This document shows positions 1 through 7,908 of a stretch of DNA of 64,000 nt, one piece after another; within the stretch, counting starts at the first letter, position 1; each line of letters starts with the position of its first letter. Location: positions 1 through 64,000 of the forward strand of contig DPDG01000104.1 of the NCBI GenBank assembly GCA_003526375.1, given 5' to 3'. The position numbers were made by a program, and so were the translations under genes. A model generated the notes under the pieces. The model was not told the DNA's origin and did not search any database. It was given only the letters and a program-made list of their open reading frames with translations. The DNA is from Lentisphaeria bacterium. Lineage in GTDB: Bacteria; Verrucomicrobiota; Lentisphaeria; Victivallales; UBA1829.

Positions 1-84
1 TATTTAAGAGACGCTACACTAGATATAATAAAGAAAAAAATGCCGTAAGATATTTCATGATCTTCTCCCTGTCAGCACATTATT

Positions 85-792
85 TTAATAAGAATCAAAC
101 TCGATATACCACCAGCCGGAAGTTTTCGGAATATCCATGCCCGACATGAACAACTGATCCGCATGACCGTCCAGGTAAAGCATACTGCCGGATCTCCGTT
201 TATTATGATGGGGAAAAAAGCCGAAAGCGGAAGGCATTGCCGGATTGTAATTCTTTGATACCCGATAGTTTCCGTCATGCATATAATATCCGGTGTCGCA
301 ATCGCCGACAAGGAATTTTCTGGAAGGCTGTTTGGCACGAATCACTTTCGGATAAGTTCTCCCTTCCTCCCCCAGGCGCCAGTTATAAGCAAGGGTATTA
401 CCGGCAGTCGGAGTCGGTCCATCCGCTTTTTTCCCCGTGCAGCCGAGATATTGATCTATCCGGTTATTTTTGAATAAATCCGCCTCATAAATGGATTGGA
501 GCCATCGTTCTTTCACAGTGGCTCCGCCCCAGCGTGCCACCGGGGCATAGTCATCATAATTCTGAAAATACATGGCAAAAATAGTGCCGAGCTGCTTCCG
601 GTTGCTCGTGCATTGAATTGTCCTTGCTTTTTCCCTCGCTGCACTCAAAGCCGGCAACAGCATCCCTGCCAATATCGCAATAATCGAAATTACGACCAGG
701 AGCTCGATCAGAGTAAAACTCCCTGCTTTCCCTCTGAAAAAATCATATTTTCCCTCTTTCATCAACTTTTTCCTTTCTATCTTATACGACAC
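85..792 (-). CDS. Pseudopilin-like protein (prepilin N-terminal signal, H-X9-DG-like tail)
   Basis: This 235-residue protein carries a class III prepilin signal, GSFTLIELLVVISIIAILAGMLLPAL, at about residues 24-50, followed by AREKAR and a globular C-terminal part. The C-terminus has a His then DG motif (HHNKRRSG...LDGH), spaced slightly wider than the usual H-X9-DG. In this family a prepilin peptidase cuts before FTLIE and the hydrophobic helix anchors or assembles the protein in the inner membrane. I chose the GTG start at 792 because GGAGG lies six bases upstream and the preceding regulator stops just before it; an ATG at 762 with AAGGA is an alternative. It lies directly behind the GntR-type regulator as its only partner. 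This copy has no inserted leader segment, so it shows the native N-terminal layout. What it binds or secretes is unknown. Confidence 0.85.
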   Translation of the reverse strand: MSYKIERKKLMKEGKYDFFRGKAGSFTLIELLVVISIIAILAGMLLPALSAAREKARTIQCTSNRKQLGTIFAMYFQNYDDYAPVARWGGATVKERWLQSIYEADLFKNNRIDQYLGCTGKKADGPTPTAGNTLAYNWRLGEEGRTYPKVIRAKQPSRKFLVGDCDTGYYMHDGNYRVSKNYNPAMPSAFGFFPHHNKRRSGSMLYLDGHADQLFMSGMDIPKTSGWWYIEFDSY

Positions 793-793
793 C

Positions 794-1858
794 TTACACC
801 TCCAGCTTTTGTGTTGTCTGTCCCAGATGCAATTCCGGCGGAAGCACTTCCACCATTCCGTCAGGTGTTTGCCCGATATTCTCCAACAGCCATTCGATAC
901 AGCGACGTGCCATTTTGCGGCGGGGTAAAATAATCCGCGTCATGTTTTCTCCTCCTTCAATTTCATCATAACCGACCACCGCAGTCCGCTCCGGCACGGG
1001 GATACCGTCACGCCGCAGACAGGAAAGCAGAATAGATCCCTGATTACTCCCGGTGCAGATATAACCATCCAGCAGTGAATATTTCTTCAGATACTCATTC
1101 ATCTGCTGCGCCACAATGAAAAAACAGGTTTTGCCTTCCAGCTCCCAAACAAAATCCGGTTCTACCGACAACCCTGCCTCTCGCATTCCCCGGACATATC
1201 CCGTCAACTTTTCCTGTGAGCTGCTTCTCCGGAGATCATTGATTATCAGTCCAATCCGCCGCACCCCGAGTCCCGCCAGGTAATGCACCGCCGAACGAAC
1301 CGCCTGAATCCGATCATAAAAGATTGCATTCGAGAAACAGTCCATCCTGTCTATATAATAAATAACCGGAATGCCGCAGTTCCTGAACGACATTGCCAGC
1401 TCCATACTGTGCACATCAAGCACCAGCCCGTCATACTGGTGAATTATCGCTTCAAGATGTTTCCGCCATCCTGAATCCATATTCAGATTGATCTCCAGAT
1501 GGTCCAGTTGAACTCCCAGTTCCTCCGCCCGGGCATCAGCTCCCAGTTGAAACTCATTGCGATAAAACATGTGGGAGCGCTCCAAGTCGGATGACTTTTC
1601 AATCAGTGACGCCAGCCTAACCCGTGAAAATTCCATCGGCTTCACAACAGCCCCGATTCCATGCCGGATCTCCACCAGTCCCTGACGGGCCAATTCATGA
1701 TAGATCCTGCTCACCGTCTGATAATGTATACCGCATTCACGGCCGAGAGAGCGAACTCCCGGCAGACGGCTTCCCGGCGGCAGACCGCCATTCAGTAAAG
1801 TATGGCGCAAATACCGTCTCAGTTCTGCAGTACTGTTAATATTTCCCGGACAGTTCAT
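794..1858 (-). CDS. GntR-family transcriptional regulator with LacI-type sensor domain
   Basis: The 354-residue protein begins with a GntR winged helix at about residues 8-72 (LRRYLRHTLLNGGLPPGSRLPGVRSLG...TVSRIYHELARQGLVEIRHGIG). The rest looks like a periplasmic-binding/LacI sensor fold and contains AVVGYDEIEGGENMTRI near residue 305, the usual late LacI-family signature. Such proteins respond to a sugar or oligosaccharide and normally control adjacent genes. Here the adjacent gene is a pseudopilin that starts two bases after the stop, so the two are very likely co-transcribed. The ligand cannot be read from sequence. The 180 bases upstream are AT-rich and should hold its promoter. Confidence 0.85.
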   Translation of the reverse strand: MNCPGNINSTAELRRYLRHTLLNGGLPPGSRLPGVRSLGRECGIHYQTVSRIYHELARQGLVEIRHGIGAVVKPMEFSRVRLASLIEKSSDLERSHMFYRNEFQLGADARAEELGVQLDHLEINLNMDSGWRKHLEAIIHQYDGLVLDVHSMELAMSFRNCGIPVIYYIDRMDCFSNAIFYDRIQAVRSAVHYLAGLGVRRIGLIINDLRRSSSQEKLTGYVRGMREAGLSVEPDFVWELEGKTCFFIVAQQMNEYLKKYSLLDGYICTGSNQGSILLSCLRRDGIPVPERTAVVGYDEIEGGENMTRIILPRRKMARRCIEWLLENIGQTPDGMVEVLPPELHLGQTTQKLEV

Positions 1859-2040
1859 ATTTTCTCTTATTTGCTTCTATCTTCGGTATTAAATTATATG
1901 AAGTTCTATTTTATTTGCAAGACCCTCTCTGCTCTTTATCAGTGATTTTTACTTTTTCTTATAATCAACTGATAGCATTCTCATAAAATCATAATAACAG
2001 TTCCATCCTGCAGAATGCCGTGTCTGATACAGCGGAAAAG
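1859..2040. other. Intergenic spacer upstream of the GntR-type regulator
   Basis: This short AT-rich spacer lies between the start of the regulator and the end of the AraC gene, both on the minus strand. It should contain the promoter of the regulator. I see no convincing operator or gene. Confidence 0.5.
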
Positions 2041-2949
2041 TCAAGAATTCCGTTTCCGGTATTCGGAAGGGGAAAGCCCGTAACACTGCCGGAATGCGGC
2101 GGAAAAATACAGTTGATTCTGAAAACCGGTCTGTTCCGTAATTTCCTTGATGCTGAGCGAGGTGTCCGCCAGCAGTTGACCGGCTCGAATCATCCGCTGT
2201 TTCCGCAGATATTGGCAGGGAGTCATTCTGAAAGCCTTCTGAAAGCGGAGATTGAATGTAGGCAGGCTCATTTTGAACTCTGCGGCAATCTGTCTGATAC
2301 TGATCTTCTCATTGATGCGCTGATCCAGGCAGGCCTGTATTTCACAGCTCTCCCTGATGCGGTGACAGGGCGCATTGGCATTTGCAACCCAGTTCAGCAG
2401 CTCAAAAGTAATTCCCGAAACACATTCGCAGGTTTTCAGGGAAACAGGACGCCGCAGTTCCCTTTTCAAACGGGCAAGGATTTCCACCAGACGTTTTGAA
2501 TCCGGAAGATGAATGCAATTCACCTGGTCCAGATGCAGAAGACGAAGCGTCTCCTCCATGATTCTGCCGTTCAGGATGACGCCATATTTCCGGCAGACCC
2601 GGCCCGGCAGATACAACAGGCAGTTTTTCTGCCCGGGATGCAGCAAAGCAAGATCGCCCGCTTCCAGGATATACCCTGTATTGCCGCAAAGGACATGCAT
2701 CTCCCCCTCGAGCACATATTCAAGAGAAAGAAATTTCTGCCTGTGTCTGCTCTGAAAAAAATACTTGTTCAAGATGCTTCTGCTCACGTAACGGCAATGA
2801 AGAGGCTGCTTCAGCAAGAGAGGATGATCGCTTAGGGAGATTTGAGTTACAGTCTCGCCGCCGGCATCATAGATCATGGATTTCGAGTTTGCCTTAAGGC
2901 GTCTCGCCTTTTGTTTTGTAAAGATTGAAAGGTCTTTTATAATCTGCAT
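2041..2949 (-). CDS. AraC-family transcriptional regulator
   Basis: The protein has 302 residues. The N-terminal two thirds contain a cupin-like sensor (HRQKFLSLEYVLEGEMHVLCGNTGYILEAGDLALLHPGQ), and the C-terminus is a typical AraC double helix-turn-helix (ISIRQIAAEFKMSLPTFNLRFQKAF...SIKEITEQTGFQNQLYFSAAFRQCYGLSPSEYRK). The gene is divergent from the GH16 gene across a 106-base AT-rich gap, so it is the likely regulator of that glycan operon. The effector is unknown. The family call is firm. Confidence 0.9.
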   Translation of the reverse strand: MQIIKDLSIFTKQKARRLKANSKSMIYDAGGETVTQISLSDHPLLLKQPLHCRYVSRSILNKYFFQSRHRQKFLSLEYVLEGEMHVLCGNTGYILEAGDLALLHPGQKNCLLYLPGRVCRKYGVILNGRIMEETLRLLHLDQVNCIHLPDSKRLVEILARLKRELRRPVSLKTCECVSGITFELLNWVANANAPCHRIRESCEIQACLDQRINEKISIRQIAAEFKMSLPTFNLRFQKAFRMTPCQYLRKQRMIRAGQLLADTSLSIKEITEQTGFQNQLYFSAAFRQCYGLSPSEYRKRNS

Positions 2950-3055
2950 CTTTTATGATTTCTAATATATTTTTATAATTTCTGATATAAAAATAATTCT
3001 CCTCCATACTTTTTCAATCTGTTTATCATATAATTAATAAAAAAGAGGAGATTTT
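2950..3055. promoter_or_regulatory. Divergent promoter region between AraC regulator and GH16 operon
   Basis: This 106-base AT-rich gap separates two divergent genes. A CATATAATTAA -10-like sequence lies near 3030 for the plus-strand operon, followed by an AGAGGAG ribosome-binding site before the ATG at 3056. I could not assign a clear -35 or an AraC site. Confidence 0.5.
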
Positions 3056-3883
3056 ATGGAAAACTTCATATTGGAAGATCATGCACCGAGCCTTCTGCCC
3101 TCCGGGAAAAAATGGAAGCTTGTCTGGCACGATGAATTCGATGGCACAGAACTCGATACCTCAAAATGGGGATTCCGTCGTAATTTCTGGGGAAGAAAGT
3201 TTCCTGCTTTTACAGATCAGGGGGTGATCCTCGACGGGAAAAGCCATTTGCAATTACATGTGACAAAACGGAATGGCGAATACTGTTCTCCACATCTTCA
3301 AACAGCCTCCCTTACCTATGACATTCCTGAAGACAGCGGTGGTTTCTGGCCGTTCGGCAAGTATGAACAACCGAAGTTCCTGCATAAATTCGGGTATTAC
3401 GAGATTCGTTGCCGTCTCAACAGACAACCCGGCTGGTGGGCTGCATTCTGGCTTCAGTCACCTTCCATCGGAGCACATCCGGACGCTTCTCAATGCGGAG
3501 TGGAATGTGATATCATGGAAAGCCAGGATTATCCGGCGGAAAAAAAGATCCGCTGCGGTAATATCTGGAATGGTTATGGAACCGACTATAAAGGTTCCGG
3601 CCACAAAATTTACGAACTGGCAGATACCGGTGACGGATGGCACCGTTTCGGTGTTGACTGGAATGCATCCGGATATGTTTTTTATACGGATGGCAAAGAG
3701 GTAAACCGTGTAAACGGCCCGGTTTCCAATGTGGAACAGTTTATCCTGATCTCCACGGAATGTATGGGATACCGCAATTTGAAGAATCCGGGGCCTGATC
3801 CGCTTTTGAAGAAGATGAACCTGCCGGAATATTTTGAAGTTGATTTTGTAAGGGTCTTTGATGAAATCTCACCTGTAAAATAA
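3056..3883 (+). CDS. Glycoside hydrolase family 16 protein
   Basis: The 275-residue protein has the GH16 jelly-roll pattern: KLVWHDEFDGTELDTSKW at about residues 21-38, GYYEIRCRL near 113-121, WWAAFWLQ near 127-134 and the catalytic motif E150-C-D152-I-M-E155. In this family the first Glu is the nucleophile and the last the acid/base. GH16 enzymes act on beta-1,3/1,4-glucans, laminarin, agar, carrageenan or related polymers; the exact substrate cannot be read here. No signal peptide is visible, which is odd for an enzyme of polymeric substrates, so it may act on imported oligosaccharides or be exported another way. It is the first gene of an operon with a pseudopilin and a TIM-barrel-like secreted protein. 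Confidence 0.92.
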   Translation: MENFILEDHAPSLLPSGKKWKLVWHDEFDGTELDTSKWGFRRNFWGRKFPAFTDQGVILDGKSHLQLHVTKRNGEYCSPHLQTASLTYDIPEDSGGFWPFGKYEQPKFLHKFGYYEIRCRLNRQPGWWAAFWLQSPSIGAHPDASQCGVECDIMESQDYPAEKKIRCGNIWNGYGTDYKGSGHKIYELADTGDGWHRFGVDWNASGYVFYTDGKEVNRVNGPVSNVEQFILISTECMGYRNLKNPGPDPLLKKMNLPEYFEVDFVRVFDEISPVK

Positions 3884-3893
3884 AGGAGGAATT

Positions 3894-5183
3894 ATGATAA
3901 AAACAGACTTGAAACCGAATACGGGAATGCATATCATGCTTCCCGTTTTTACCTGGATAAAAATCTTCATGAGAAAAAATTATAAAAAGAGTATCTCATT
4001 CCGGCAGGCTGTGTTGAATCTTGATCCTCGGCGCGAAACGGTCTCCAGTCGAGGACAGAGTCAGTCCCTGTCCAACCTTGTTGCGTTCTTCCGTGTTGCC
4101 TGTCCGGTATTCTTACTTCATGGGGGAAAAACAAGAATTTTCACACTGATTAAGTTCCTCATAAGGAATATTTGCAAGAAGAACATAACGCAAAAAATAA
4201 GTTTAAACGTGAATTCGGAATTCTGTCATGATGAAAATGGTTTTCAGGACCTCGCGGAGCGAGTCCCCCACCATGATTTTGTTTCCAATGCCGAAATCTG
4301 CCGTAATTCGCGGCTGGGAACGGTCTCCCAGAGAAAACGCAATCAATCCCTGCCCAACCTCGCTTCTCCCTCCTTCCTTCGATTGTTCAATTGTTTTTCT
4401 ACTTCTTCCTTCCATGTTTCTTGTTCATCAGTTCTTCCATCAAGGGTAAAAATGAGAATTTTTACCCTCATCGAGCTCCTCATCGTGATTGCGATCATCG
4501 CGATTCTGGCAGGAATGCTTCTGCCTGCGCTGAATGCGGCAAAAGAGAAATCACGAGATATTTCCTGCAAAGGAAAGCTGAAACAAACAGGAGTGGTCTG
4601 GCTGAATTATGCCACGGATCATGGAGACAATATTCTATCATGGAGAGACAAAGGAAAAACGCTTAACGGGAGCGCACTCAGTGATCAATACTGGCCCGAA
4701 CGCCTTTACGTTCTCGGTTATCAGGGAATATATAAATCAACACCGAAAAATTCAATTCTGACATGTCCGTCAGATACAAAACCATATGAGCTTTATCGAA
4801 ACTACCGTATCCCGATCAGTTATGGATACAATTGTCTTCTCGGTAACACTTCCCCTTCCTACGGGAACGATCATCAACAGCAATGGCGCTGGAGAAAGCT
4901 TGCACAAAACGGCAGAACTTCCTCCTCAATCGTTCTTATCGACCACTGGTACAAGAATAAGACAGGAACACTGTCACACCCAGATCATCTTGTATTCTCA
5001 GGTCAATGGTATGCCAGTTTCGACTGGCTTGAAGACATGAAACTCAATATTCGCTATACACATACGAACCACATCAATACCCTGTATGGCGACTGCCACG
5101 TCAGTCCCGTCAGCAAAATTGAATATAACATAACCAACAATGACCTCAGTGTATGGGCCAAAGGCGAACTGGGCACCTATTGA
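3894..5183 (+). CDS. Pseudopilin-like protein with inserted N-terminal leader
   Basis: From the first good start (a perfect AAAGGAGG site before ATG 3894) the reading frame encodes 429 residues. The prepilin signal MRIFTLIELLIVIAIIAILAGMLLPAL begins only at residue 187, at an internal ATG (4452) with its own AAGGG site. The intervening 186 residues hold two decayed copies of the signal, FTWIKIF (about residues 19-25) and RIFTLIKFL (about 82-90). Each is followed by a repeat-derived stretch rich in Ser, Phe and Arg. The C-terminal part is a pseudopilin body with a degenerate H-X9-DG end (HINTLYGDCH). The protein is either made with the long leader or re-initiated at 4452. It lies between GH16 and a secreted TIM-barrel-like protein in one operon. 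Confidence 0.8.
   Translation: MIKTDLKPNTGMHIMLPVFTWIKIFMRKNYKKSISFRQAVLNLDPRRETVSSRGQSQSLSNLVAFFRVACPVFLLHGGKTRIFTLIKFLIRNICKKNITQKISLNVNSEFCHDENGFQDLAERVPHHDFVSNAEICRNSRLGTVSQRKRNQSLPNLASPSFLRLFNCFSTSSFHVSCSSVLPSRVKMRIFTLIELLIVIAIIAILAGMLLPALNAAKEKSRDISCKGKLKQTGVVWLNYATDHGDNILSWRDKGKTLNGSALSDQYWPERLYVLGYQGIYKSTPKNSILTCPSDTKPYELYRNYRIPISYGYNCLLGNTSPSYGNDHQQQWRWRKLAQNGRTSSSIVLIDHWYKNKTGTLSHPDHLVFSGQWYASFDWLEDMKLNIRYTHTNHINTLYGDCHVSPVSKIEYNITNNDLSVWAKGELGTY
3954..4469 (+). repeat. Prepilin-leader repeat element, two serial copies
   Basis: Three copies of the FTLIELL coding sequence, two of them decayed, are spaced 192 bases (Leu codons at 3954 and 4146) and 321 bases (4146 and 4467) apart, both multiples of three. 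The first interval holds a stretch ending TCATTCCGGCAG (about 3996-4007) that recurs at 23869-23880 in another pseudopilin gene, and a segment with GGTCTCCAG...CAGTCCCTG. A second version of that segment lies near 4320-4354 in the second interval. The second interval ends in a TTCTACTTCTTCC...TTCATCAG tract and the start-codon hairpin. I read this as two successive insertions of the same element family, the older one more decayed. Confidence 0.65.
4444..4467 (+). promoter_or_regulatory. Start-codon hairpin of the pseudopilin signal
   Basis: GGGTAAAAAT (4444-4453) pairs perfectly with ATTTTTACCC (4458-4467) around a GAGA (GNRA) loop. The 5' arm contains the AAGGG ribosome-binding site and most of the ATG (4452-4454); the 3' arm encodes Ile-Phe-Thr and the first base of the Leu codon. 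The hairpin should hide the internal start until opened. Confidence 0.65.
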
Positions 5184-5197
5184 AAGGAATTGACAAG

Positions 5198-6349
5198 ATG
5201 AAAACACAAAGACTTATGACACTGCTTGCAGTCACACTCTCCCTCTCCTTTTTTGTCTCCGGGCAGGAAGCAAAACACAAAAAACTGATCGGGTTCGACC
5301 ATTCCACCCCGACACCCCTGTTTCTGAAGAAGAACATCGCTGAAATGGAAAAACGTGCTCCGTATGACGGCATCGGAATCCGCGTGGCAACATCCGGCAA
5401 GGTCAACGGAAAAACAATAAACTGTTCCGGCTGGACTGTTTGCTCCAACATTCCCTGGAAATATGAATGGTTTGCCGATACGGTCAAGACCTTGCAGGAG
5501 ATTAAATTCAAAAAATTCAAACATAATTTTCTGCGCACAACGGTCCATCCCGGCACACTCTCTCTGTTCTCCGATACGGACTGGGCTGCCGCAGGCAATA
5601 ATTTCTCCATATTGTCAAAGATTGCAAAAGAAGGCGGATTGAAAGGACTCTTCTTCGACATTGAAGATTATGCGAATTCTCTGTTCGCCTACAAGAAAGA
5701 ACGCTATCCGGGAAAATCACTCGAAGACGCGAAGAAAATGATGCGGAAACGGGGGCAGGAAATCGGAAATGCCGTTTTCCGTGCATATCCGGATATCGTG
5801 TTGTTCTGCCCGTTCGGTCTCTCCATCAACCGGATCATAGCGGAAGCACCGAATCTGGAAACAAAAGACGCCTGGGCAAACACATACGTTCTTTTCCCGG
5901 CGTTCTTCAACGGACTGCTTGACGTTCTCCCCGCGACAGCCGTAATCGTGGACGGCCATGAGGGGAGAGGGTATTATGCGGAATTCAAACTGATCAGGAA
6001 AATTCACAATCAACTGTCGCCGCGTCTGGTCCAGCCGGAAAATATGGAAAAATATAAAAATCAGGTTCAGCTCGGAATCGGTTTATATCTGGACCCTTAT
6101 TTTTATCCAGAGGCGATGAAGAAAACGAGCCAGTTTTTCCGGGCGCTGGCTCCGGAAAACAAGGACCGTCTTTCCGTTTTCCGCCATAATCTGGATCAAT
6201 CATTTGCGACATCGGAGGAATATGTCTGGACCTGGGGCGAAGGAGCCGCATGGTGGAAAGAGGCAGCTCCGGGGAAAAAGATGCCTCTATGGGAGGATTT
6301 CTGTCCCGGCGTGACGGCGGCAACAGAGGAAATCCGTTCAAAATATTGA
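5198..6349 (+). CDS. Secreted protein with DIE motif, putative TIM-barrel hydrolase-like
   Basis: The protein has 383 residues, starting at ATG 5198 after GAAAGGAAT. It has a clear signal peptide (MKTQRLMTLLAVTLSLSFFVSG). It is a paralogue of the protein at 24779-26446; shared blocks include WKYE, KFKHNF, SDTDWAA, LKGLFFDIEDY (D154, E156), RGQEIGNAVFRAYPDIVLF, FFNGLLDVLPATAVIVDGHE and PENMEKY. The alternating hydrophobic strands ending in Asp/Glu suggest a TIM barrel, and the D-I-E pair is a candidate active site. I do not recognise the family and assign no reaction. It is the last gene of the GH16-pseudopilin operon, 14 bases behind the pseudopilin. Both paralogues follow a leader-bearing pseudopilin. 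Confidence 0.75.
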   Translation: MKTQRLMTLLAVTLSLSFFVSGQEAKHKKLIGFDHSTPTPLFLKKNIAEMEKRAPYDGIGIRVATSGKVNGKTINCSGWTVCSNIPWKYEWFADTVKTLQEIKFKKFKHNFLRTTVHPGTLSLFSDTDWAAAGNNFSILSKIAKEGGLKGLFFDIEDYANSLFAYKKERYPGKSLEDAKKMMRKRGQEIGNAVFRAYPDIVLFCPFGLSINRIIAEAPNLETKDAWANTYVLFPAFFNGLLDVLPATAVIVDGHEGRGYYAEFKLIRKIHNQLSPRLVQPENMEKYKNQVQLGIGLYLDPYFYPEAMKKTSQFFRALAPENKDRLSVFRHNLDQSFATSEEYVWTWGEGAAWWKEAAPGKKMPLWEDFCPGVTAATEEIRSKY

Positions 6350-6375
6350 TTTTTCCTGAAATCTCGCTTGCATTT

Positions 6376-6427
6376 TTTCAGAATGATATTCTTTTAAAAG
6401 AAACAAAAACAGAATATCGTTCTGAAA
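6376..6427. promoter_or_regulatory. Inverted repeat, probable Lrp/AsnC autoregulatory operator
   Basis: TTTCAGAATGATATTCT (6376-6392) and AGAATATCGTTCTGAAA (6411-6427) form a 17-base inverted repeat with one mismatch. Each arm also contains a near-palindromic 13-mer, and the 13-mer centres are 31 bases apart, about three helical turns. It lies just before the Lrp-type gene, as expected for an autoregulated Lrp-family protein. Confidence 0.55.
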
Positions 6428-6450
6428 TAAATCAAATTCAGAGAAGAATC

Positions 6451-6915
6451 ATGCTTGATAAAACAGACAAGGCGATTCTGCGCCTGCTTCAGCAGAATGC
6501 CAGAATGCCCAATGCGGAAATTGCAAGAAAAATCAAACTCGCCCCTTCCGCCGTCCTGAAGCGGATTCAGCGGATGGAGCAGGAAAAAATCATCACCGGA
6601 TATGAAGCGAAGATTGATCCCCGCGCGCTCGGTCTGGGAATGGGAAGCTTCATTAAAATCCATGCGGACGAGAAACTGGGAGAAGTGGCTGTCGGGAAAA
6701 AGATCGCGGCGCTGCCGGAAGTCCAGGAAGTGCATTTCATGGCGGGAGACTTCTACTATCTGATCAAGGTACGGGAAAAAGATCCGGAAGCCCATGTGTC
6801 GCTGGTGCGCAAGCTCGGCAGACTCGGAGTCAGGGACTGCCAGACGCTCCTGATTCTCCAGACGGTCAAGGATACCTCTGCGATCCCGGTCTATGAGAAA
6901 GATGCAGAAAAATGA
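6451..6915 (+). CDS. Lrp/AsnC-family transcriptional regulator
   Basis: The 154-residue protein starts at ATG 6451 after AGAGAAG. It has the AsnC helix-turn-helix (LDKTDKAILRLLQQNARMPNAEIARKIKLAPSAVLKRIQRMEQEKIITGYEAKIDPRALG) and a C-terminal RAM-like effector domain (EVQEVHFMAGDFYYLIKVREKD). This is normal length for the family. Its stop overlaps the start of the EamA transporter gene (ATGA), so the two form an operon. The usual logic of such pairs is an amino-acid-sensing regulator controlling a metabolite exporter. A large inverted repeat just upstream is a likely operator. The effector is unknown. Confidence 0.92.
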   Translation: MLDKTDKAILRLLQQNARMPNAEIARKIKLAPSAVLKRIQRMEQEKIITGYEAKIDPRALGLGMGSFIKIHADEKLGEVAVGKKIAALPEVQEVHFMAGDFYYLIKVREKDPEAHVSLVRKLGRLGVRDCQTLLILQTVKDTSAIPVYEKDAEK

Positions 6916-7877
6916 ACATCGAAAAAAACGCCTCCCGGAAACTGGGTGTATTCTGGTCTTTTCTTTCGGCGTTTCTGTGGGCGACGGTTTACGTTGCGAC
7001 CCGCTGGCTGATGCGTGGAGAACAGGCGAAAGTCGATCCCGTGACCCTCTCCCTGCTGCGGTTCAGCGGCGGCGGGCTGCTGCTGTTCCTCATCTGCCTG
7101 GCGACAACTCCGAAGTCGTTGTTTGCGCTTTCCGGACGCGATTACCTGAAAGTCGCCCTGCTGAGCCAGTTTTCCTTCGTGGGGATGAGTGTTTTCCTGT
7201 TCTGGGGGCAGCGTTACACGACGGCGATCAACTCCTCCATGATCATGTCAAGCGCTCCGGTCCTGACGATTCTGCTGGGGCTGTTCATCGGGGAGAAAAT
7301 CTCGCTCCGGCAGGGAATCGGCATGGCATTGGGAACGCTTGGCTGCATGATGGTGATCGGAGTGATTGCGGAACACGGGTTCGCATATTCTCCGGCGAGT
7401 TTCCGCGGGGACCTGCTGGTGCTTGTTTCGGCATTAAGCTGGTCAATCGCGGCAGTTTACGCGAAAAAAGTCGTGACTCCCGGCAACGATCTTGCCGTAA
7501 CGACCTGGTCGATGCTGTTTGCCTCCGTCTCTCTCCTGGTCATCAACTGTTTCCGGCTCGGGGAAATCACCCTGCCTCAATCGGGAGCAGTCTGGAGCCT
7601 GATGATCTACCTTGCAGTTTTCCCGACGGCGCTCGGTTTTTACGCATGGAACGCGGCTTTGGGACGTGTCAGCCTGAACCTTGTGACGATCATGCAGTAT
7701 CTGACTCCGATCATGACAATCCTCATGGCATGGGGCCTGCTCGGTGAATCCCTGGGACTGTTTGAGATCGCCGGCGCCATCCTGGTCATTTCCGGCATTG
7801 CCTGCTCCTCTTTCCCGAAACGGAAAAACAGAGTATTGACTGATTCAGGCGGTCAGGCACATGCCGGGAAGATATAG
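6912..7877 (+). CDS. EamA/DMT-family transporter
   Basis: The 321-residue protein has about ten hydrophobic segments arranged as two EamA repeats. The first begins FWSFLSAFLWATVYVATRWLM and the second FRGDLLVLVSALSWSIAAVYAKKVV. EamA proteins (10-TM drug/metabolite transporters) usually export amino acids or related metabolites across the inner membrane. It overlaps the upstream Lrp-type gene by four bases, which makes an amino acid or derivative the most likely substrate; that is inference. Length and topology are normal. Confidence 0.9.
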   Translation: MNIEKNASRKLGVFWSFLSAFLWATVYVATRWLMRGEQAKVDPVTLSLLRFSGGGLLLFLICLATTPKSLFALSGRDYLKVALLSQFSFVGMSVFLFWGQRYTTAINSSMIMSSAPVLTILLGLFIGEKISLRQGIGMALGTLGCMMVIGVIAEHGFAYSPASFRGDLLVLVSALSWSIAAVYAKKVVTPGNDLAVTTWSMLFASVSLLVINCFRLGEITLPQSGAVWSLMIYLAVFPTALGFYAWNAALGRVSLNLVTIMQYLTPIMTILMAWGLLGESLGLFEIAGAILVISGIACSSFPKRKNRVLTDSGGQAHAGKI

Positions 7878-7905
7878 TCCATTGAAGAACTGTCCGGACT
7901 TTTTC
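7876..7905 (+). terminator. Weak possible terminator between convergent genes
   Basis: AGTCC (7876-7880) can pair with GGACT (7896-7900), which is followed by a short T-run. The stem is only five bases long, so the call is weak. It lies between the EamA gene and the convergent DUF4838 gene. Confidence 0.3.
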
Positions 7906-7908
7906 TTA

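Noticed and set aside
1..84. Sequence before the first gene
   Set aside because: It is AT-rich with no convincing gene, terminator or repeat; a short minus-strand frame at 72-338 is a shadow of the pseudopilin gene.
3894..5183. Repeated and variable pseudopilin N-termini considered as a diversity-generating retroelement
   Set aside because: There is no reverse transcriptase, no template/variable repeat pair with adenine-biased changes, and the variation is insertion and decay at the 5' end.
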